Source: Glycomyces fuscus (GTDB lineage: Bacteria; Actinomycetota; Actinomycetes; Streptosporangiales; Streptosporangiaceae). Taken from it: a stretch of 64,000 nt of DNA. Every line of letters begins with the position of its first letter. The stretch's first letter is position 1. Below the pieces are notes generated by a model. It did not search any database. It worked only from the letters and a program-made list of their open reading frames with translations, and was not told the origin of the DNA. Where the stretch lies: contig NYMS01000058.1 in NCBI GenBank assembly GCA_002529455.1, forward strand, positions 124,001-188,000. Direction: 5' to 3'. A program made the translations under genes and the position numbers. Below, one piece after another: positions 55,631 through 64,000 of this stretch.

Positions 55631-55948
55631 CTATTCGGTCGATACGCCCATCGCTCGGGCGAGCGCCACGGCGATGACCTCGATGATGCCGGGGACGTAG
55701 AACACGATCCCGATGAAGATCGCCAGGATGATGAACTGGGCGAACCTCGTGATCTCCCTCGTGAACAGGAAGAACACCGCCACGATGGACACGATGACGA
55801 GGAAGAGCGGCCCGAAGAAGCCCCTCAGGAAGTCGGCGAGGCCACCGGTGTCGGGGGCGTTCTCGGTGGTCTCCGCCGCGAGGAAGAGCAGGTCGGCACC
55901 TCCGGCGGCGTGGAACACGTCCGGTGTGGAGGACAGCAGGGGGAGCAT
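55631..55948 (-). CDS. Small pilin/TcpD-like membrane protein
   Basis: A 105-aa protein: an N-terminal stretch PLLSSTPDVFHAAGGADLLF, then two strong membrane helices (FFGPLFLVIVSIVAVFFLF; FAQFIILAIFIGIVFYVPGI). This is the size and shape of VirB2-like or TcpD-like subunits in type IV systems. Between TcpC-like and TcpE-like genes in one operon. Start ATG 55948 is one base after the stop of a 12-codon frame with its own ribosome site; GTG 55960 would add four residues. Confidence 0.7.
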   Translation of the reverse strand: MLPLLSSTPDVFHAAGGADLLFLAAETTENAPDTGGLADFLRGFFGPLFLVIVSIVAVFFLFTREITRFAQFIILAIFIGIVFYVPGIIEVIAVALARAMGVSTE

Positions 55949-55949
55949 G

Positions 55950-55988
55950 TCAGGCGCCACCCCCCGGTGTCGTTTCTGGTGTGCGCAT
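55950..55988 (-). CDS. Possible 12-codon upstream frame coupled to the pilin-like gene
   Basis: ATG at 55988 behind GAGAAGGACC encodes MRTPETTPGGGA and stops at 55950, one base before ATG 55948. The pilin-like gene has no good ribosome site of its own, so ribosomes ending here could restart there. Confidence 0.35.
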   Translation of the reverse strand: MRTPETTPGGGA

Positions 55989-56023
55989 GGTCCTTCTCTT
56001 CTCCTTGCCTGCAGGCCCCGCCG

Positions 56024-56971
56024 TCAGCCGAACGAGCGCGGGGCGCCCTGGATGTCACGCACGTGCCACTCGCTGCCGGAGTCCACGACGGTGACCAGGT
56101 AGTTCTGCGTGATCTGCCCGGTCTCGGTCCCGTCGGAGGCCGGGACGTTCCACCGGACGGTGGCCGCTACCTGTCGTACGTCATCATTCCCGGTCGAGGC
56201 CCGGGTTGGCACCGTAATGTCGGACAGTTCACCAAATTCCAGACTGTTCTCCGGAAGCGGGGCGATGGTGACACCCGGTTCCACGTAGCGCTCCAGGTGC
56301 GCCGGCTCCCCCGCGTAGGCCTCGAAGAAGCCGGACAGCACCTCCGCGAGCTCCTCCTCGGCCTCCGGGTCGGTCTCGAAGGACGAGCCCTCGGGAAGGC
56401 TCGCCCGGGTCGGCGCGGCCAGCAGCGCCGGGTTGCCCGAGACCACCAGGGCCTCCCCGTCGGCGTAGACCGGCACGTCCAGGCGCATGGGCTCGCCGTT
56501 GACGTCGGCCCGCACGACGACGGTGCCGTTGTGGTCGTCCTCCACGTGCACGGCGACGACCGTGAGGTTGTCGCCGGTGAGGCTGTCGGCGGGGGCGTCC
56601 AGTGCGGCGGCCTCCCCCTCGGGGACGAACCCCGCCAGGTCGGACAGGCGCGCCTCGGGGTCGGCGGTGTCGAGGTAGGCCTCGGCGAACCGCAGGCCGA
56701 AGGCCGCCGCCGCGGTCTCGGGGTAGGTCACGGTGTCGCCCTGCTCGGGTTCCTCGGAGGTGTCGGGAAGGGCGAGCCCTCCGCGCAGCGGGAACCAGAT
56801 GCCGTTGAAGACGACGACGATGATGAACGCCCACAGGACGGCGCGTCCCACGCCGACCCACCAGCGCCCTCCGGCTCCGGCCCGGGGCCGTCGGCCGCGG
56901 GGGGCGTCGAACCCCACGCCGCCGTCCTCCGGCTCACCCGCGGCGGCACCGCGCCGCGACGCCTTCGCCAT
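56024..56971 (-). CDS. TcpC-like conjugation/secretion channel protein
   Basis: A 315-aa protein: Arg/Gly-rich cytoplasmic N-terminus, one membrane helix (VLWAFIIVVVFNGIWFPL), then two successive NTF2-like domains outside the membrane (about 85-195, ending DVPVYADGEALVVSG; and about 205-315 with LAEVLSGFFEAYAGEPAHLE and VRWNVPASDGTETGQITQNY, LVTVVDSGSEWHVRDIQG). This is the known TcpC build, the VirB8 counterpart of Gram-positive systems. ATG 56971 has GGAGG five bases upstream. First gene of the operon running to 51284. Confidence 0.85.
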   Translation of the reverse strand: MAKASRRGAAAGEPEDGGVGFDAPRGRRPRAGAGGRWWVGVGRAVLWAFIIVVVFNGIWFPLRGGLALPDTSEEPEQGDTVTYPETAAAAFGLRFAEAYLDTADPEARLSDLAGFVPEGEAAALDAPADSLTGDNLTVVAVHVEDDHNGTVVVRADVNGEPMRLDVPVYADGEALVVSGNPALLAAPTRASLPEGSSFETDPEAEEELAEVLSGFFEAYAGEPAHLERYVEPGVTIAPLPENSLEFGELSDITVPTRASTGNDDVRQVAATVRWNVPASDGTETGQITQNYLVTVVDSGSEWHVRDIQGAPRSFG

Positions 56972-57030
56972 CCCCGCCTCCTGCACACAGGTCCGTGCCG
57001 CCCGCTTCGGACGGCGTCTCCGCCATGCCC
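56972..57030. other. Leader of the TcpC operon
   Basis: About 60 bases between the shared element and the TcpC start; nothing further seen. Confidence 0.3.
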
Positions 57031-57073
57031 TTGTCTACCCCATCCCTATAGTGAGGCATTGTGCGGGTTGGGA
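57031..57073 (-). promoter_or_regulatory. Shared upstream element of the secretion operons, copy 2
   Basis: Partner of 40457-40498, 60 bases upstream of the TcpC-like start. On the minus strand the core reads CACTATAGGGATGGGGTAGA, containing TATAGG as a possible -10 box. Confidence 0.6.
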
Positions 57074-57457
57074 GCGTCCTTGGTGACTCCGCGTTTCCCC
57101 GCCAACCGCACATTGCGCACATGGGCCCAACTTCCCAAAAGGTGCACAATACGGCAAGAGTTCTGTTAACTCCCGCTGCGACCACGCACTTCGCCGCAAT
57201 TATGGACGGACCGGAAAGGGATTAGTTTCCTGGGGGAGAGCAACATGTGTCCCCGGGGACCGGGAAACCGTTGACGGGATGTGACCGGGACCCCGGACTG
57301 CCGGGTGCCCGTTCCCGCGCTTGGTCCGGCCGCCCGCCGGGTCCCGGCCGCGAACGCGGGCGGACGCCCTCCAGGGCGCTTCCCCCGGCTTCGGGCCGGT
57401 CCGGTCCCGAGCACGGGTTCACCGTGTGCGCCCCGGGACGTGCCCTAGATTGACGGC
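57074..57457. other. Divergent intergenic region, nothing recognised
   Basis: Between the TcpC operon and the acyltransferase. An AT-richer part lies at 57120-57225; no gene or hairpin stood out. Confidence 0.35.
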
Positions 57458-58033
57458 ATGCTCCGATACCTCGCAGCCCGGGTGTTCTGGTCCCTCAGCC
57501 GGTGGAAGCTGGTCACCGGGCCCAAGCCCGACCGCCCCACCGTGCTGATCGGTGCCCCACACACCTCCAACTGGGATTTCGTGCTCATGCTCGCCATCTC
57601 CTGGCGCCTCGGCCTGGAGCTGCACTGGCTGGGGAAGCAGAGCCTGTTCGCGGGCTGGCGCGGCCCGATCATGCGCGCGCTCGGTGGAATCCCCGTCGAT
57701 CGCGCGAATCCCAGCCGGGTCGTCGACGACGTCGTCCGGCGCGTTCGGTCCGGCGAGACCTTCGGCCTGGTCATCACCCCCGACGGCACCCGCGGGGCGC
57801 ACACGCACTGGAAGTCCGGCTTCTACCGCGTCGCCCGCGAGACGGGGATGCCGGTGACGCTCGGTTTCGTCGACCGCACCACGATGACCACCGGGCTCGG
57901 CCCGACCTTCGAGCTGACCGGCGACGTCGCGGAGGACATGGGCCGCATCCGCTCCTTCTACGCCGACAAGGCGGGGCACACCCCGGAGCGGCGCGTCGAA
58001 CCGCGCCTGCGCGAGGAGGGCGGCGCCGCCTGA
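57458..58033 (+). CDS. PlsC-type 1-acyl-glycerol-3-phosphate acyltransferase family protein
   Basis: A 191-aa protein with the acyltransferase motif I in the form APHTSNWDFVLML (H-x4-D), motif II LGGIPVDRANPSRV and motif III TPDGTRG. It belongs to the short cytosolic-face PlsC relatives; the acceptor may be lysophosphatidate or another lipid alcohol. A hydrophobic N-terminal region holds it at the membrane. ATG 57458. Convergent with ychF. Confidence 0.83.
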   Translation: MLRYLAARVFWSLSRWKLVTGPKPDRPTVLIGAPHTSNWDFVLMLAISWRLGLELHWLGKQSLFAGWRGPIMRALGGIPVDRANPSRVVDDVVRRVRSGETFGLVITPDGTRGAHTHWKSGFYRVARETGMPVTLGFVDRTTMTTGLGPTFELTGDVAEDMGRIRSFYADKAGHTPERRVEPRLREEGGAA

Positions 58034-58200
58034 CCCGGGCCGGGCGGGTACCCTCCGGCCCCTCCCCTGCCAGGACGGGCGGTCCTCCCAGCCGTGGTCC
58101 TTGAAGACCAGCCGCCCCGTCCCACGTCCCCGGCACCGGGATCCACCCGCACCACTCGCGTGCGGACGGGGCCGGAGGAATTGCGGACCCGGGACACACG

Positions 58201-58245
58201 GAGGGGCCGCGGGGTCGCGCGCTCGGCGCGCCCCCGCGGCCCCTC
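58201..58245. terminator. Bidirectional terminator, plsC-like and ychF
   Basis: A 14-bp perfect stem, GAGGGGCCGCGGGG/CCCCGCGGCCCCTC, 18 bases after the ychF stop on the minus strand. Confidence 0.8.
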
Positions 58246-58262
58246 GTCGGCTCGCGGCGCGG

Positions 58263-59348
58263 TCAGACGTTGAAGCGGAACTCCACCACGTCACCGTCGG
58301 CCATCACGTAGTCCTTGCCCTCCATGCGGACCTTGCCCGCCGCGCGGGCGGTCTGCATGTCGCCCGCGGCGACCAGGTCGTCGAAGGAGACCACCTCGGC
58401 CTTGATGAAGCCGCGCTGGAAGTCGGTGTGGATGACCCCGGCGGCCTCGGGGGCGGTGGCGCCCTTGCGGATCGTCCAGGCGCGGGCCTCCTTGGGCCCG
58501 GCGGTCAGGTAGGTCTGCAGGCCCAGGGTGGCGAAGCCGACCCGGGCGAGCTGCGCCAGGCCCGACTCGGTCTGGCCCATGGACTCCAGCAGCTCCTGCG
58601 CCTCGTCCTCGTCCAGCTCGGCCAGCTCCGCCTCGATCTTGGCGTCCAGGAAGATCGCCTCGGCCGGGGCGACGAGCTCCTGGAGCTTGGTGCGCAGCGC
58701 CTCGTCGGCCAGCTCGTCGGTGTCGAGGTTGAACACGTAGATGAACGGCTTGACCGTGAGCAGGCTCAGTTCGCGCAGCCGGTCCAGGTCCACGCCCTGG
58801 GCGGCGGACAGCGAGGTGCCCCCGTCGAGGACCTCCTGGGCGTCGCGGGCGGCCTGGAGCAGTTCCTGGGCGTCCTTGTCCTTGGCGTTGCGCTTGGCGT
58901 CCTTCTCCAGGCGGGGAAGCGCCTTCTCCAGGGTCTGGAGGTCGGCCAGGATCAGCTCGGTGTTGATGGTCTCGATGTCGCGGGAGGGCTCGACGTCGCC
59001 GTCGACGTGCGTGACGTCGGGGTCGTCGAAGGCCCGGATCACCTGGCAGATGGCGTCGCCCTCGCGGATGTTGGCGAGGAACTTGTTGCCCAGGCCCTCA
59101 CCGGTGGAGGCGCCGCGCACGATGCCCGCGATGTCGACGAAGTCCACCGTCGCCGGGAGGACCTTCGCCGAGTCGAAGATCTCGGCCAGCTTCCCGAGCC
59201 GGGCGTCGGGAACGCCCACGACCCCGACGTTGGGCTCGATGGTCGCGAACGGGTAGTTCGCGGCCAGGGCGTCGTTCTTGGTCAGCGCGTTGAAGAGGGT
59301 GGACTTGCCGACGTTGGGCAGGCCGACGATCCCGATAGACAGACTCAC
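58263..59348 (-). CDS. ychF: Redox-regulated ATPase YchF
   Basis: A 361-aa Obg-related P-loop ATPase (OLA1/YchF) that binds ribosomes. G1 is [16 protein letters not shown]2/G3 are near [13 protein letters not shown] and [17 protein letters not shown], and the usual G4 NKxD is replaced by FNLDTDE, the change that gives ATP preference. The C-terminal TGS domain ends [20 protein letters not shown] and [18 protein letters not shown] 59348. Confidence 0.97.
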   Translation of the reverse strand: MSLSIGIVGLPNVGKSTLFNALTKNDALAANYPFATIEPNVGVVGVPDARLGKLAEIFDSAKVLPATVDFVDIAGIVRGASTGEGLGNKFLANIREGDAICQVIRAFDDPDVTHVDGDVEPSRDIETINTELILADLQTLEKALPRLEKDAKRNAKDKDAQELLQAARDAQEVLDGGTSLSAAQGVDLDRLRELSLLTVKPFIYVFNLDTDELADEALRTKLQELVAPAEAIFLDAKIEAELAELDEDEAQELLESMGQTESGLAQLARVGFATLGLQTYLTAGPKEARAWTIRKGATAPEAAGVIHTDFQRGFIKAEVVSFDDLVAAGDMQTARAAGKVRMEGKDYVMADGDVVEFRFNV

Positions 59349-59811
59349 AAGGTCAGAGTCTATGCGGACCCGCGGGTGGGCGGTCCCGCCGTGCCCGGTC
59401 CCCGGCGGGAGCCCGGACCCGCCCCGGACGGGACCGGCCCGGTCAGGAGGACGGAGCCCGCTCCGGACGGCGGACCGGAGGGCGGGACGGGGGCCGCGCG
59501 CGTGACCGGACCGGGAAAACGGGGCCGATCACCGAAACGCGGTGCGCAGGAGACGCTACTCGCAGTAGGTTCGACGAACGCTGCCGGGAATCGGGGCGGC
59601 GGCCGTCCGGTGCGCGGGCCACCCGTCGCACGCGCGGCCTCGCACCCCCGGACCTGGACCGGCACACCGCCGCTGGCGCGGCAGGAGCGCGGTGCGGCGG
59701 CCGGTGGGAGGACCGGCCCCGGACCGCGTCGGACGAAGGCGCCGGAGCGCACGGCTGACGCCGTGGACCGGCGCTCCCCGTCGCAGCACCCGTTCCTGGG
59801 GGGAGACAACC
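59349..59811. other. Divergent intergenic region, ychF to methyltransferase
   Basis: High-GC, shadow frames only. The promoters of both genes should lie here; nothing specific seen. Confidence 0.35.
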
Positions 59812-60798
59812 GTGGTCACCGACCAACTGAGGGCGCTCGTGCGCCGCTATCCGCTCATCCGCTTCGCGACCCGCCGGATCCGTGTCCGGCTGCCGAGACG
59901 ACTGGGCGGGCTGGACCCGGACCGGGTCCCGCCGTGGACCCGCGAGGTGGTCCTCTCCCTGCCCCGCCTGGAGTCGGACACGCGCCGGATCGGCCCGGAC
60001 GACCTCACCCTGCGCCTGCCCGGCGACCTCACCGTCCCGCGGCGGCTGGCCGCCTTCGGGCTGGCCCGGCACGAGCCCGACAGCCTGGCCTGCTTCATGG
60101 CGATGCTGGACCACACCCGCCCCGGAGCGGTCTTCGACGTGGGCTCCGGAGTGGGGGTGTACTCGCTGCTGGCGGCCGCGCGCACGCGCCGCCCGGTGTT
60201 CGCCTTCGAGCCCACCCCGGAGGTCGCCGCGGCGGCACGGGCGGTGTCCTCGTCGGCGGACCTGGGCTTCACCGTGGTGGAGCTGGCGCTGAGCAACCAC
60301 ACCGGGACCGCCCACCTGCGGAGGGCCCGGCACAACGACATGTGCAACACGCTCGTGCGCTCGGCGCGCGCCGACCTGTCGCACATCACCGTGCGGGTGA
60401 CCACCCTGGCGCGGTGGAACGAGGACGCGTCGGCCTTCCCGACCGTGCTCAAGATCGACACGGTCGGCACGGAGCCGGACGTGGTCGCCGGAGGGCTGGA
60501 GGTCCTGCGCCGGTACCGGCCGTGGATGCTGGTGAAGGTGCGGCCCGACCGGGGCCTGGAGGAGCGCCTCATGGCGCTGCTCGACCCGCTGGAGTACACC
60601 TGGTACCCGGTGAGCGGGCCGCCGCCCTACGAGCCGCGCCCGGAGATCTCGGGCCGGGCCTCCCCCGCCTGGGAGCGGATGTGGCTGTTCACGCCGGAGC
60701 CGGTGCCGGAGGAGTTCTGGCCCTCGGTGCGCGGTTGGCGCCGGGCCCTGGAGTCCTGCCGCCCCGGCTCCCGCGGGAACGCCAGGGGCCCGTCGTGA
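59812..60798 (+). CDS. FkbM-family methyltransferase
   Basis: A 328-aa SAM-dependent methyltransferase of the FkbM class. The SAM site is GAVFDVGSGVGVYSLLAA with FAFEPTPEVAAAARA; the class pattern continues with LALSNHTGTA and VLKIDTVGTEPDVVAGG. N-terminal ~95 residues are Arg-rich. GTG 59812 behind GGGGGAG is chosen; longer frames upstream look like shadow sequence. The substrate is unknown; no sugar or antibiotic cluster surrounds it. Confidence 0.85.
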   Translation: MVTDQLRALVRRYPLIRFATRRIRVRLPRRLGGLDPDRVPPWTREVVLSLPRLESDTRRIGPDDLTLRLPGDLTVPRRLAAFGLARHEPDSLACFMAMLDHTRPGAVFDVGSGVGVYSLLAAARTRRPVFAFEPTPEVAAAARAVSSSADLGFTVVELALSNHTGTAHLRRARHNDMCNTLVRSARADLSHITVRVTTLARWNEDASAFPTVLKIDTVGTEPDVVAGGLEVLRRYRPWMLVKVRPDRGLEERLMALLDPLEYTWYPVSGPPPYEPRPEISGRASPAWERMWLFTPEPVPEEFWPSVRGWRRALESCRPGSRGNARGPS

Positions 60799-61002
60799 GC
60801 CGGTCCCCGCTCGCGGGGGCGGGTCCGGGCGCCCGGGGGCTTGCTGGAGGCGGCGGAGGCGGAGTGGGCCGCCCCGGCCCAGCCTCGGGCACCTCGGTGC
60901 CCGCTCCGCCCCGGCCCCCGTTCTCCGGGCGCCCGCCCGCGCCCGGTGTCCTTCGAGGGTGGCGGCGGGCGTGACGGAGCGGGGGCTCCGAGGAGGGCGC
61001 TC

Positions 61003-61701
61003 CTAGAGCCACCCCTCCAGCGCGGCGAGGAAGCCGGGCAGGTCGTCGCGGTGGACGCAGTGGCCGGCGCCCTCCACGACCCGGACGGTGAAGCCGCGTC
61101 CGGCCAGCTCGTCCGCGGTCTGGGGCGTGACGGTGACGCTGTCCCCCGCGCGCAGGACGAGGGAGGGGACGACCGGCCCGTCGGGGAGGAAGTCGTGCCC
61201 GGCGATCTCCTCGGCGACGAAGTCGAAGAACTCCGGGTCGAAGGCGGCGAAGCCCCTGACCTCCCTCTCGACGTCGTCGTCGGTCCACCTCGGGTTGCTC
61301 TGGCGCACGCGCGCGGCGTCGGCGGTGACGAAGACGCGGCGCACGCGCTCGCCCGCGTCGGCGTGCATGGGCGGCAGGCGGAACGCCGGGTCCACGTAGA
61401 CCGCGCGGGCCGGGCGCAGCCGCTCCACCGCCAGGGAGAGCGCCACGGCGCCCGTGGAGTGGCCGATGGCCAGGTCCGCTCCGGCGGGAAGGGAGTCCGC
61501 CAGGTCGTCGCCGAGCGCCGCCACGGAGTAGTCCCCGCGCGGGCTGTCGCCGTGGCCGCGCATGTCGACGCTGACCACCCGGCGGCCGCGCTCGACCAGT
61601 GCGTCCTCGACGGCGTGCCAGGTCTCGTGGGTGGCCATGGATCCGTGGACGAGGAGCACGGTGAGCTCTCCGGTGCCGCGGGTGTAGGTCTCCAGTCTCA
61701 T
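61003..61701 (-). CDS. Alpha/beta hydrolase
   Basis: A 232-aa hydrolase: oxyanion-side motif LLVHGSMATHETW, nucleophile elbow IGHSTGAVAL, acid in the region RAGDSVTV and His in EGAGHCVHRDD. A cap of helices lies at about 120-180. Esterase-like substrate unknown. ATG 61701; monocistronic. Confidence 0.9.
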   Translation of the reverse strand: MRLETYTRGTGELTVLLVHGSMATHETWHAVEDALVERGRRVVSVDMRGHGDSPRGDYSVAALGDDLADSLPAGADLAIGHSTGAVALSLAVERLRPARAVYVDPAFRLPPMHADAGERVRRVFVTADAARVRQSNPRWTDDDVEREVRGFAAFDPEFFDFVAEEIAGHDFLPDGPVVPSLVLRAGDSVTVTPQTADELAGRGFTVRVVEGAGHCVHRDDLPGFLAALEGWL

Positions 61702-61794
61702 GGGAGCGGGCCTCCTGGGGAAGTGAGGGACTGCCAGGTACGGGACCGGTGAGAGGTGTTCCGGCCCCGGCCGGAGTCCTCAGGGTCTCGAAAA
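61702..61794. other. Intergenic stretch before rmuC
   Basis: Divergent space that continues to 62065; the only structure noted is the palindrome at 61795-61806. Confidence 0.3.
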
Positions 61795-61806
61795 CTTGTG
61801 CACAAG
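61795..61806. promoter_or_regulatory. 12-bp perfect palindrome
   Basis: CTTGTGCACAAG in an AT-rich pocket, 94 bases upstream of the hydrolase start and 260 bases before rmuC. Could be a regulator site for the hydrolase gene; chance cannot be excluded. Confidence 0.3.
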
Positions 61807-62065
61807 GAAAGTGAATGTCCGGAAGCGGCCTCGTGTCCGGACCCCGCTCCCCGCGGAGACCCCGTACCTCCCGGTTCCGTGTACCCGCGCGCCGCCCGGC
61901 GGGGCGCGGGGCGCCCGCGGCACGGGGCGGGTCGGCTCGCTCGTCCGCCCGCGCGTGTGGGGCCCGCCCCGGGACGGCGGACATGCCGGACTTGGCGGTT
62001 CTGCTCGCTGATGTCCTGCGTGGCGGGGAGCCGCGCGGCGGCGCGGGCTGACACCATAGACGGCC

Positions 62066-63415
62066 ATGAACGGCCTCGCACTCGTCCTCATGCTCCTGAT
62101 CGGCCTGGCGGTCGGCACCGCCGTGGGCTGGGTCCTGGCCCGCGGCCGGGACGCCGAGGCCCGGGCCGACGCCCGCGCGGCCCAGGAGCGGGCGGCCTAC
62201 GTGGAGGAACAGCTCGCCGACCGGTTCCGCGCCCTGTCCGCGCAGGCCCTGGACCAGACCAACCAGCGTTTCCTGGAACTGGCGGAGGGGCGGTTGCGGG
62301 CGGTCAGCGCCGAGGCCGGGGGCGACCTGGACGAACGGCGCCGCGCGGTGGAGCGCATGGTCGAGCCGCTGACGCGGACCCTGGACCGGGTGGAGCGCCA
62401 GCTGCGCGAGGCCGACGCGGGGCGGGCCGCGGCCCACGCGGAGCTGGCCAAGCAGGTCGAGTACGTGCGCGAGGGCTCGGAGCGGCTGCGCGACCAGACG
62501 CAGTCGCTGGTGACGGCTCTGCGGCGGCCCGAGGCGCGCGGCCGGTGGGGCGAGCTCCAGCTGCGCAGGGTGGCGGAGCTGGCGGGGATGGGACCGCACT
62601 GCGACTTCGAGGAGCAGGCCGCGACGCGCGACGGGTCGCGGCGCCCGGACATGGTGGTGCGCCTGGCGGGCGGCAAGAACATCGTGGTGGACTCCAAGGT
62701 CCCCCTGGCGGCCTACCTGGACGCCGTGGAGACGGGCGCGGAGGAGGCCGCACGGCACCTGCGCGTCCACGCCAGGCACCTGCGCACGCACGTGGACCAG
62801 CTGGCGGCCAAGGCGTACTGGTCGGCGTTCACCCCGGCGCCGGAGTTCGTGGTGCTGTTCATCCCCGGGGAGGCGTTCCTGGCGCCGGCCCTGGAGTACG
62901 ACCCCGAACTGCTGGAGTACGCGATGGGGCGGCGGGTGCACATCGCGACGCCGACGACGCTGATCTCGCTGCTGCGGACGGCGCAGTACGCCTGGCAGCA
63001 GGAGGCGCTGAGCGAGAACGCGCGGGCGGTGTTCGACCTGGGCAAGCAGCTGCACGAGCGGCTGGGCACGCTCGGCGGGCACGTGGAGGGGCTGGGCCGG
63101 GCCCTGACCCGGACGGTGAGCGCCTACAACCAGACCGTGGGGTCGCTGGAGAGCCGGGTGCTGGTGACGGCGCGCCGGTTCGGGGAGCTGGGGCTGGTGG
63201 ACGGCGAGCTGGACCGGCCCCTGGGCGTGCAGGAGCGGCCGCGCGCGGTGGTGGCGCCCGAGCTGTCGGACCCGGGCGGCGCCGGAGCGGTCGGCGGGCC
63301 GGTCACGGAGCCCGGGTTCGGACCCGGGGTCGGGGAGGGCGCCCGCGGGGGCGGCGGACACCGCGACGGGGGCCTTTCCCACGAGGGGGCCGGCGAGGAG
63401 GTCCACGGCCTCTGA
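62066..63415 (+). CDS. rmuC: DNA recombination protein RmuC
   Basis: A 449-aa protein that limits rearrangements at inverted repeats in E. coli. One N-terminal membrane helix (LALVLMLLIGLAVGTAVGWV), a coiled coil (about 35-150, EQLADRFRALSAQALDQTNQ and onward), then the PD-(D/E)XK-like core with RGRWGELQLRRVAELAGM, GSRRPDMVVRLAGGKNIVVD, SKVPLAAYLDA and VVLFIPGEAFLAPAL. The C-terminal ~60 residues are Gly/Pro low complexity. ATG 62066 without a good ribosome site. Confidence 0.95.
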   Translation: MNGLALVLMLLIGLAVGTAVGWVLARGRDAEARADARAAQERAAYVEEQLADRFRALSAQALDQTNQRFLELAEGRLRAVSAEAGGDLDERRRAVERMVEPLTRTLDRVERQLREADAGRAAAHAELAKQVEYVREGSERLRDQTQSLVTALRRPEARGRWGELQLRRVAELAGMGPHCDFEEQAATRDGSRRPDMVVRLAGGKNIVVDSKVPLAAYLDAVETGAEEAARHLRVHARHLRTHVDQLAAKAYWSAFTPAPEFVVLFIPGEAFLAPALEYDPELLEYAMGRRVHIATPTTLISLLRTAQYAWQQEALSENARAVFDLGKQLHERLGTLGGHVEGLGRALTRTVSAYNQTVGSLESRVLVTARRFGELGLVDGELDRPLGVQERPRAVVAPELSDPGGAGAVGGPVTEPGFGPGVGEGARGGGGHRDGGLSHEGAGEEVHGL

Positions 63416-63644
63416 GGGCCGGAGTGGTCCGTGCTCCGGCGGGCAGGGGAACGAAAGCGGGTGTTCGTCGCGAAACATCGGAACCGGGACGGCCCAAGCC
63501 GGTGTCCAACGGGGAGGAAGGCGTGTTCGTCGCGGATGGGACAAGTGACCGGAAGGGCGACACGATCCACGGAAAAGACACCGAACATTCACGAGAAGTG
63601 ACACACTAAACACCGTGAGTAACACACTGGGGAGGCGGACGGCT

Positions 63645-64000
63645 ATGCCCCCGCGGAAGGCGGATGGTCCCGAACGCGGGCGCGCACCGTACTTCGTGCG
63701 GCCCGACGGCCGCATCCGGGATGTGCCGCATGTCAGGAAGAGGGAGCGTCCGGTGCCGAGGCCGAAAGAGGACGCCCCCGAGACCCCGCCCCGGCTGACC
63801 GGACGCGGCGGCGTGCTGGCCATCGTCGTGTTCAGCTTCGCCGGGGCCATGGTCGCGCACTGGGCGGGCGTCCCCGCGGCCCCGGGCGCCGCCTTCACCC
63901 TCGCCTGCCTGCTCGGCGCGCTCCTGGTCCGGCCCAGCGACCTGCTGTCGCTGTCGGTCAGCCCGCCCATCGCGTTCTTCGTCGCCGTGGTCGCCGCCGA
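63645..64000 (+). CDS. DUF6542-like membrane protein, 5' part (runs off the window)
   Basis: 118 codons visible. Basic N-terminus with PYFVRPDGRIRDVPHVRKRE, then membrane helices GRGGVLAIVVFSFAGAMVAH, AAFTLACLLGALLVRPSDLL and SPPIAFFVAVVAA at the window end. This fits the DUF6542 membrane protein that sits by rmuC and ychF in actinomycetes. ATG 63645 has GGGGAGG nine bases upstream; an in-frame GTG at 63615 is less likely. Function unknown. Confidence 0.72.
   Translation, partial: MPPRKADGPERGRAPYFVRPDGRIRDVPHVRKRERPVPRPKEDAPETPPRLTGRGGVLAIVVFSFAGAMVAHWAGVPAAPGAAFTLACLLGALLVRPSDLLSLSVSPPIAFFVAVVAA

Noticed and set aside
35342-57073. Complete integrative conjugative element
   Set aside because: No integrase, relaxase, excisionase, FtsK-like coupling protein or tRNA-linked att site is visible, and housekeeping genes lie on both sides. 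Kept as a finding about secretion genes instead.
63460-63535. Short direct repeat GTGTTCGTCGCG downstream of rmuC
   Set aside because: Only 12 bases, two copies about 60 bases apart, with no further structure; chance is likely at this composition.

Overview
The window is very GC-rich chromosomal DNA of an actinomycete. The core gene order (ilvB, gatB, gatA-gatC, ligA, a MetE-like gene, mnmA on one arm; ychF and rmuC on the other), GTG/TTG starts, thioester-domain surface proteins, an ectoine hydroxylase and a PknB-type kinase fit a Nocardiopsis-like filamentous actinobacterium. The genus is an inference from gene content, not from a search.

Region 1 (1-22 kb) is mostly housekeeping genes on the minus strand. 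It has the start of ilvB behind a complete attenuator (leader peptide plus terminator), an Rpn-like gene with a stop at codon 4, two GGDEF-EAL cyclic-di-GMP proteins flanking the gatCAB genes, then ligA, a MetE-like protein, a DedA-type protein and mnmA. Between gatB and gatA, on the plus strand, sit three tandem sortase-anchored thioester (TQXA) proteins. Two keep the Cys/Gln pair; the first has lost the Cys.

Region 2 (22-36 kb) is accessory. It carries a DUF695-like protein, small hypothetical genes and lipoproteins, a repeat-flanked gene, an STM4015-like leucine-rich-repeat gene plus a truncated second copy of its 5' end, and an ESX-like small protein/large protein/lipoprotein operon. The centre of that operon is clearly AT-rich. 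Truncated DUF5753/DUF397 genes, a voltage-gated sodium-channel-like protein and thymidine kinase follow.

Region 3 (35-57 kb) holds the parts of a Tcp/VirB-type type IV secretion apparatus, all on the minus strand: a TcpC-like protein, a small pilin-like membrane protein, a 1442-aa TcpE-like protein fused to a MinD-like domain, a VirB4/TcpF-type ATPase, a VirB6/TcpH-like membrane protein, an NTF2-like membrane protein and a transglycosylase-NlpC/P60 wall hydrolase. They are interrupted by a plus-strand Ser/Thr kinase, an orphan ectD and a secreted HNH nuclease. No relaxase, integrase or FtsK-like coupling protein is visible, so a chromosomal secretion system or an eroded conjugative element is as likely as a mobile one. 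Two of its operons share a ~42-bp upstream element.

Region 4 (57-64 kb) returns to ordinary genes: a PlsC-type acyltransferase, ychF, an FkbM-type methyltransferase, an alpha/beta hydrolase, rmuC and the start of a DUF6542-like membrane protein. I saw no tRNA, rRNA, CRISPR array or insertion sequence.
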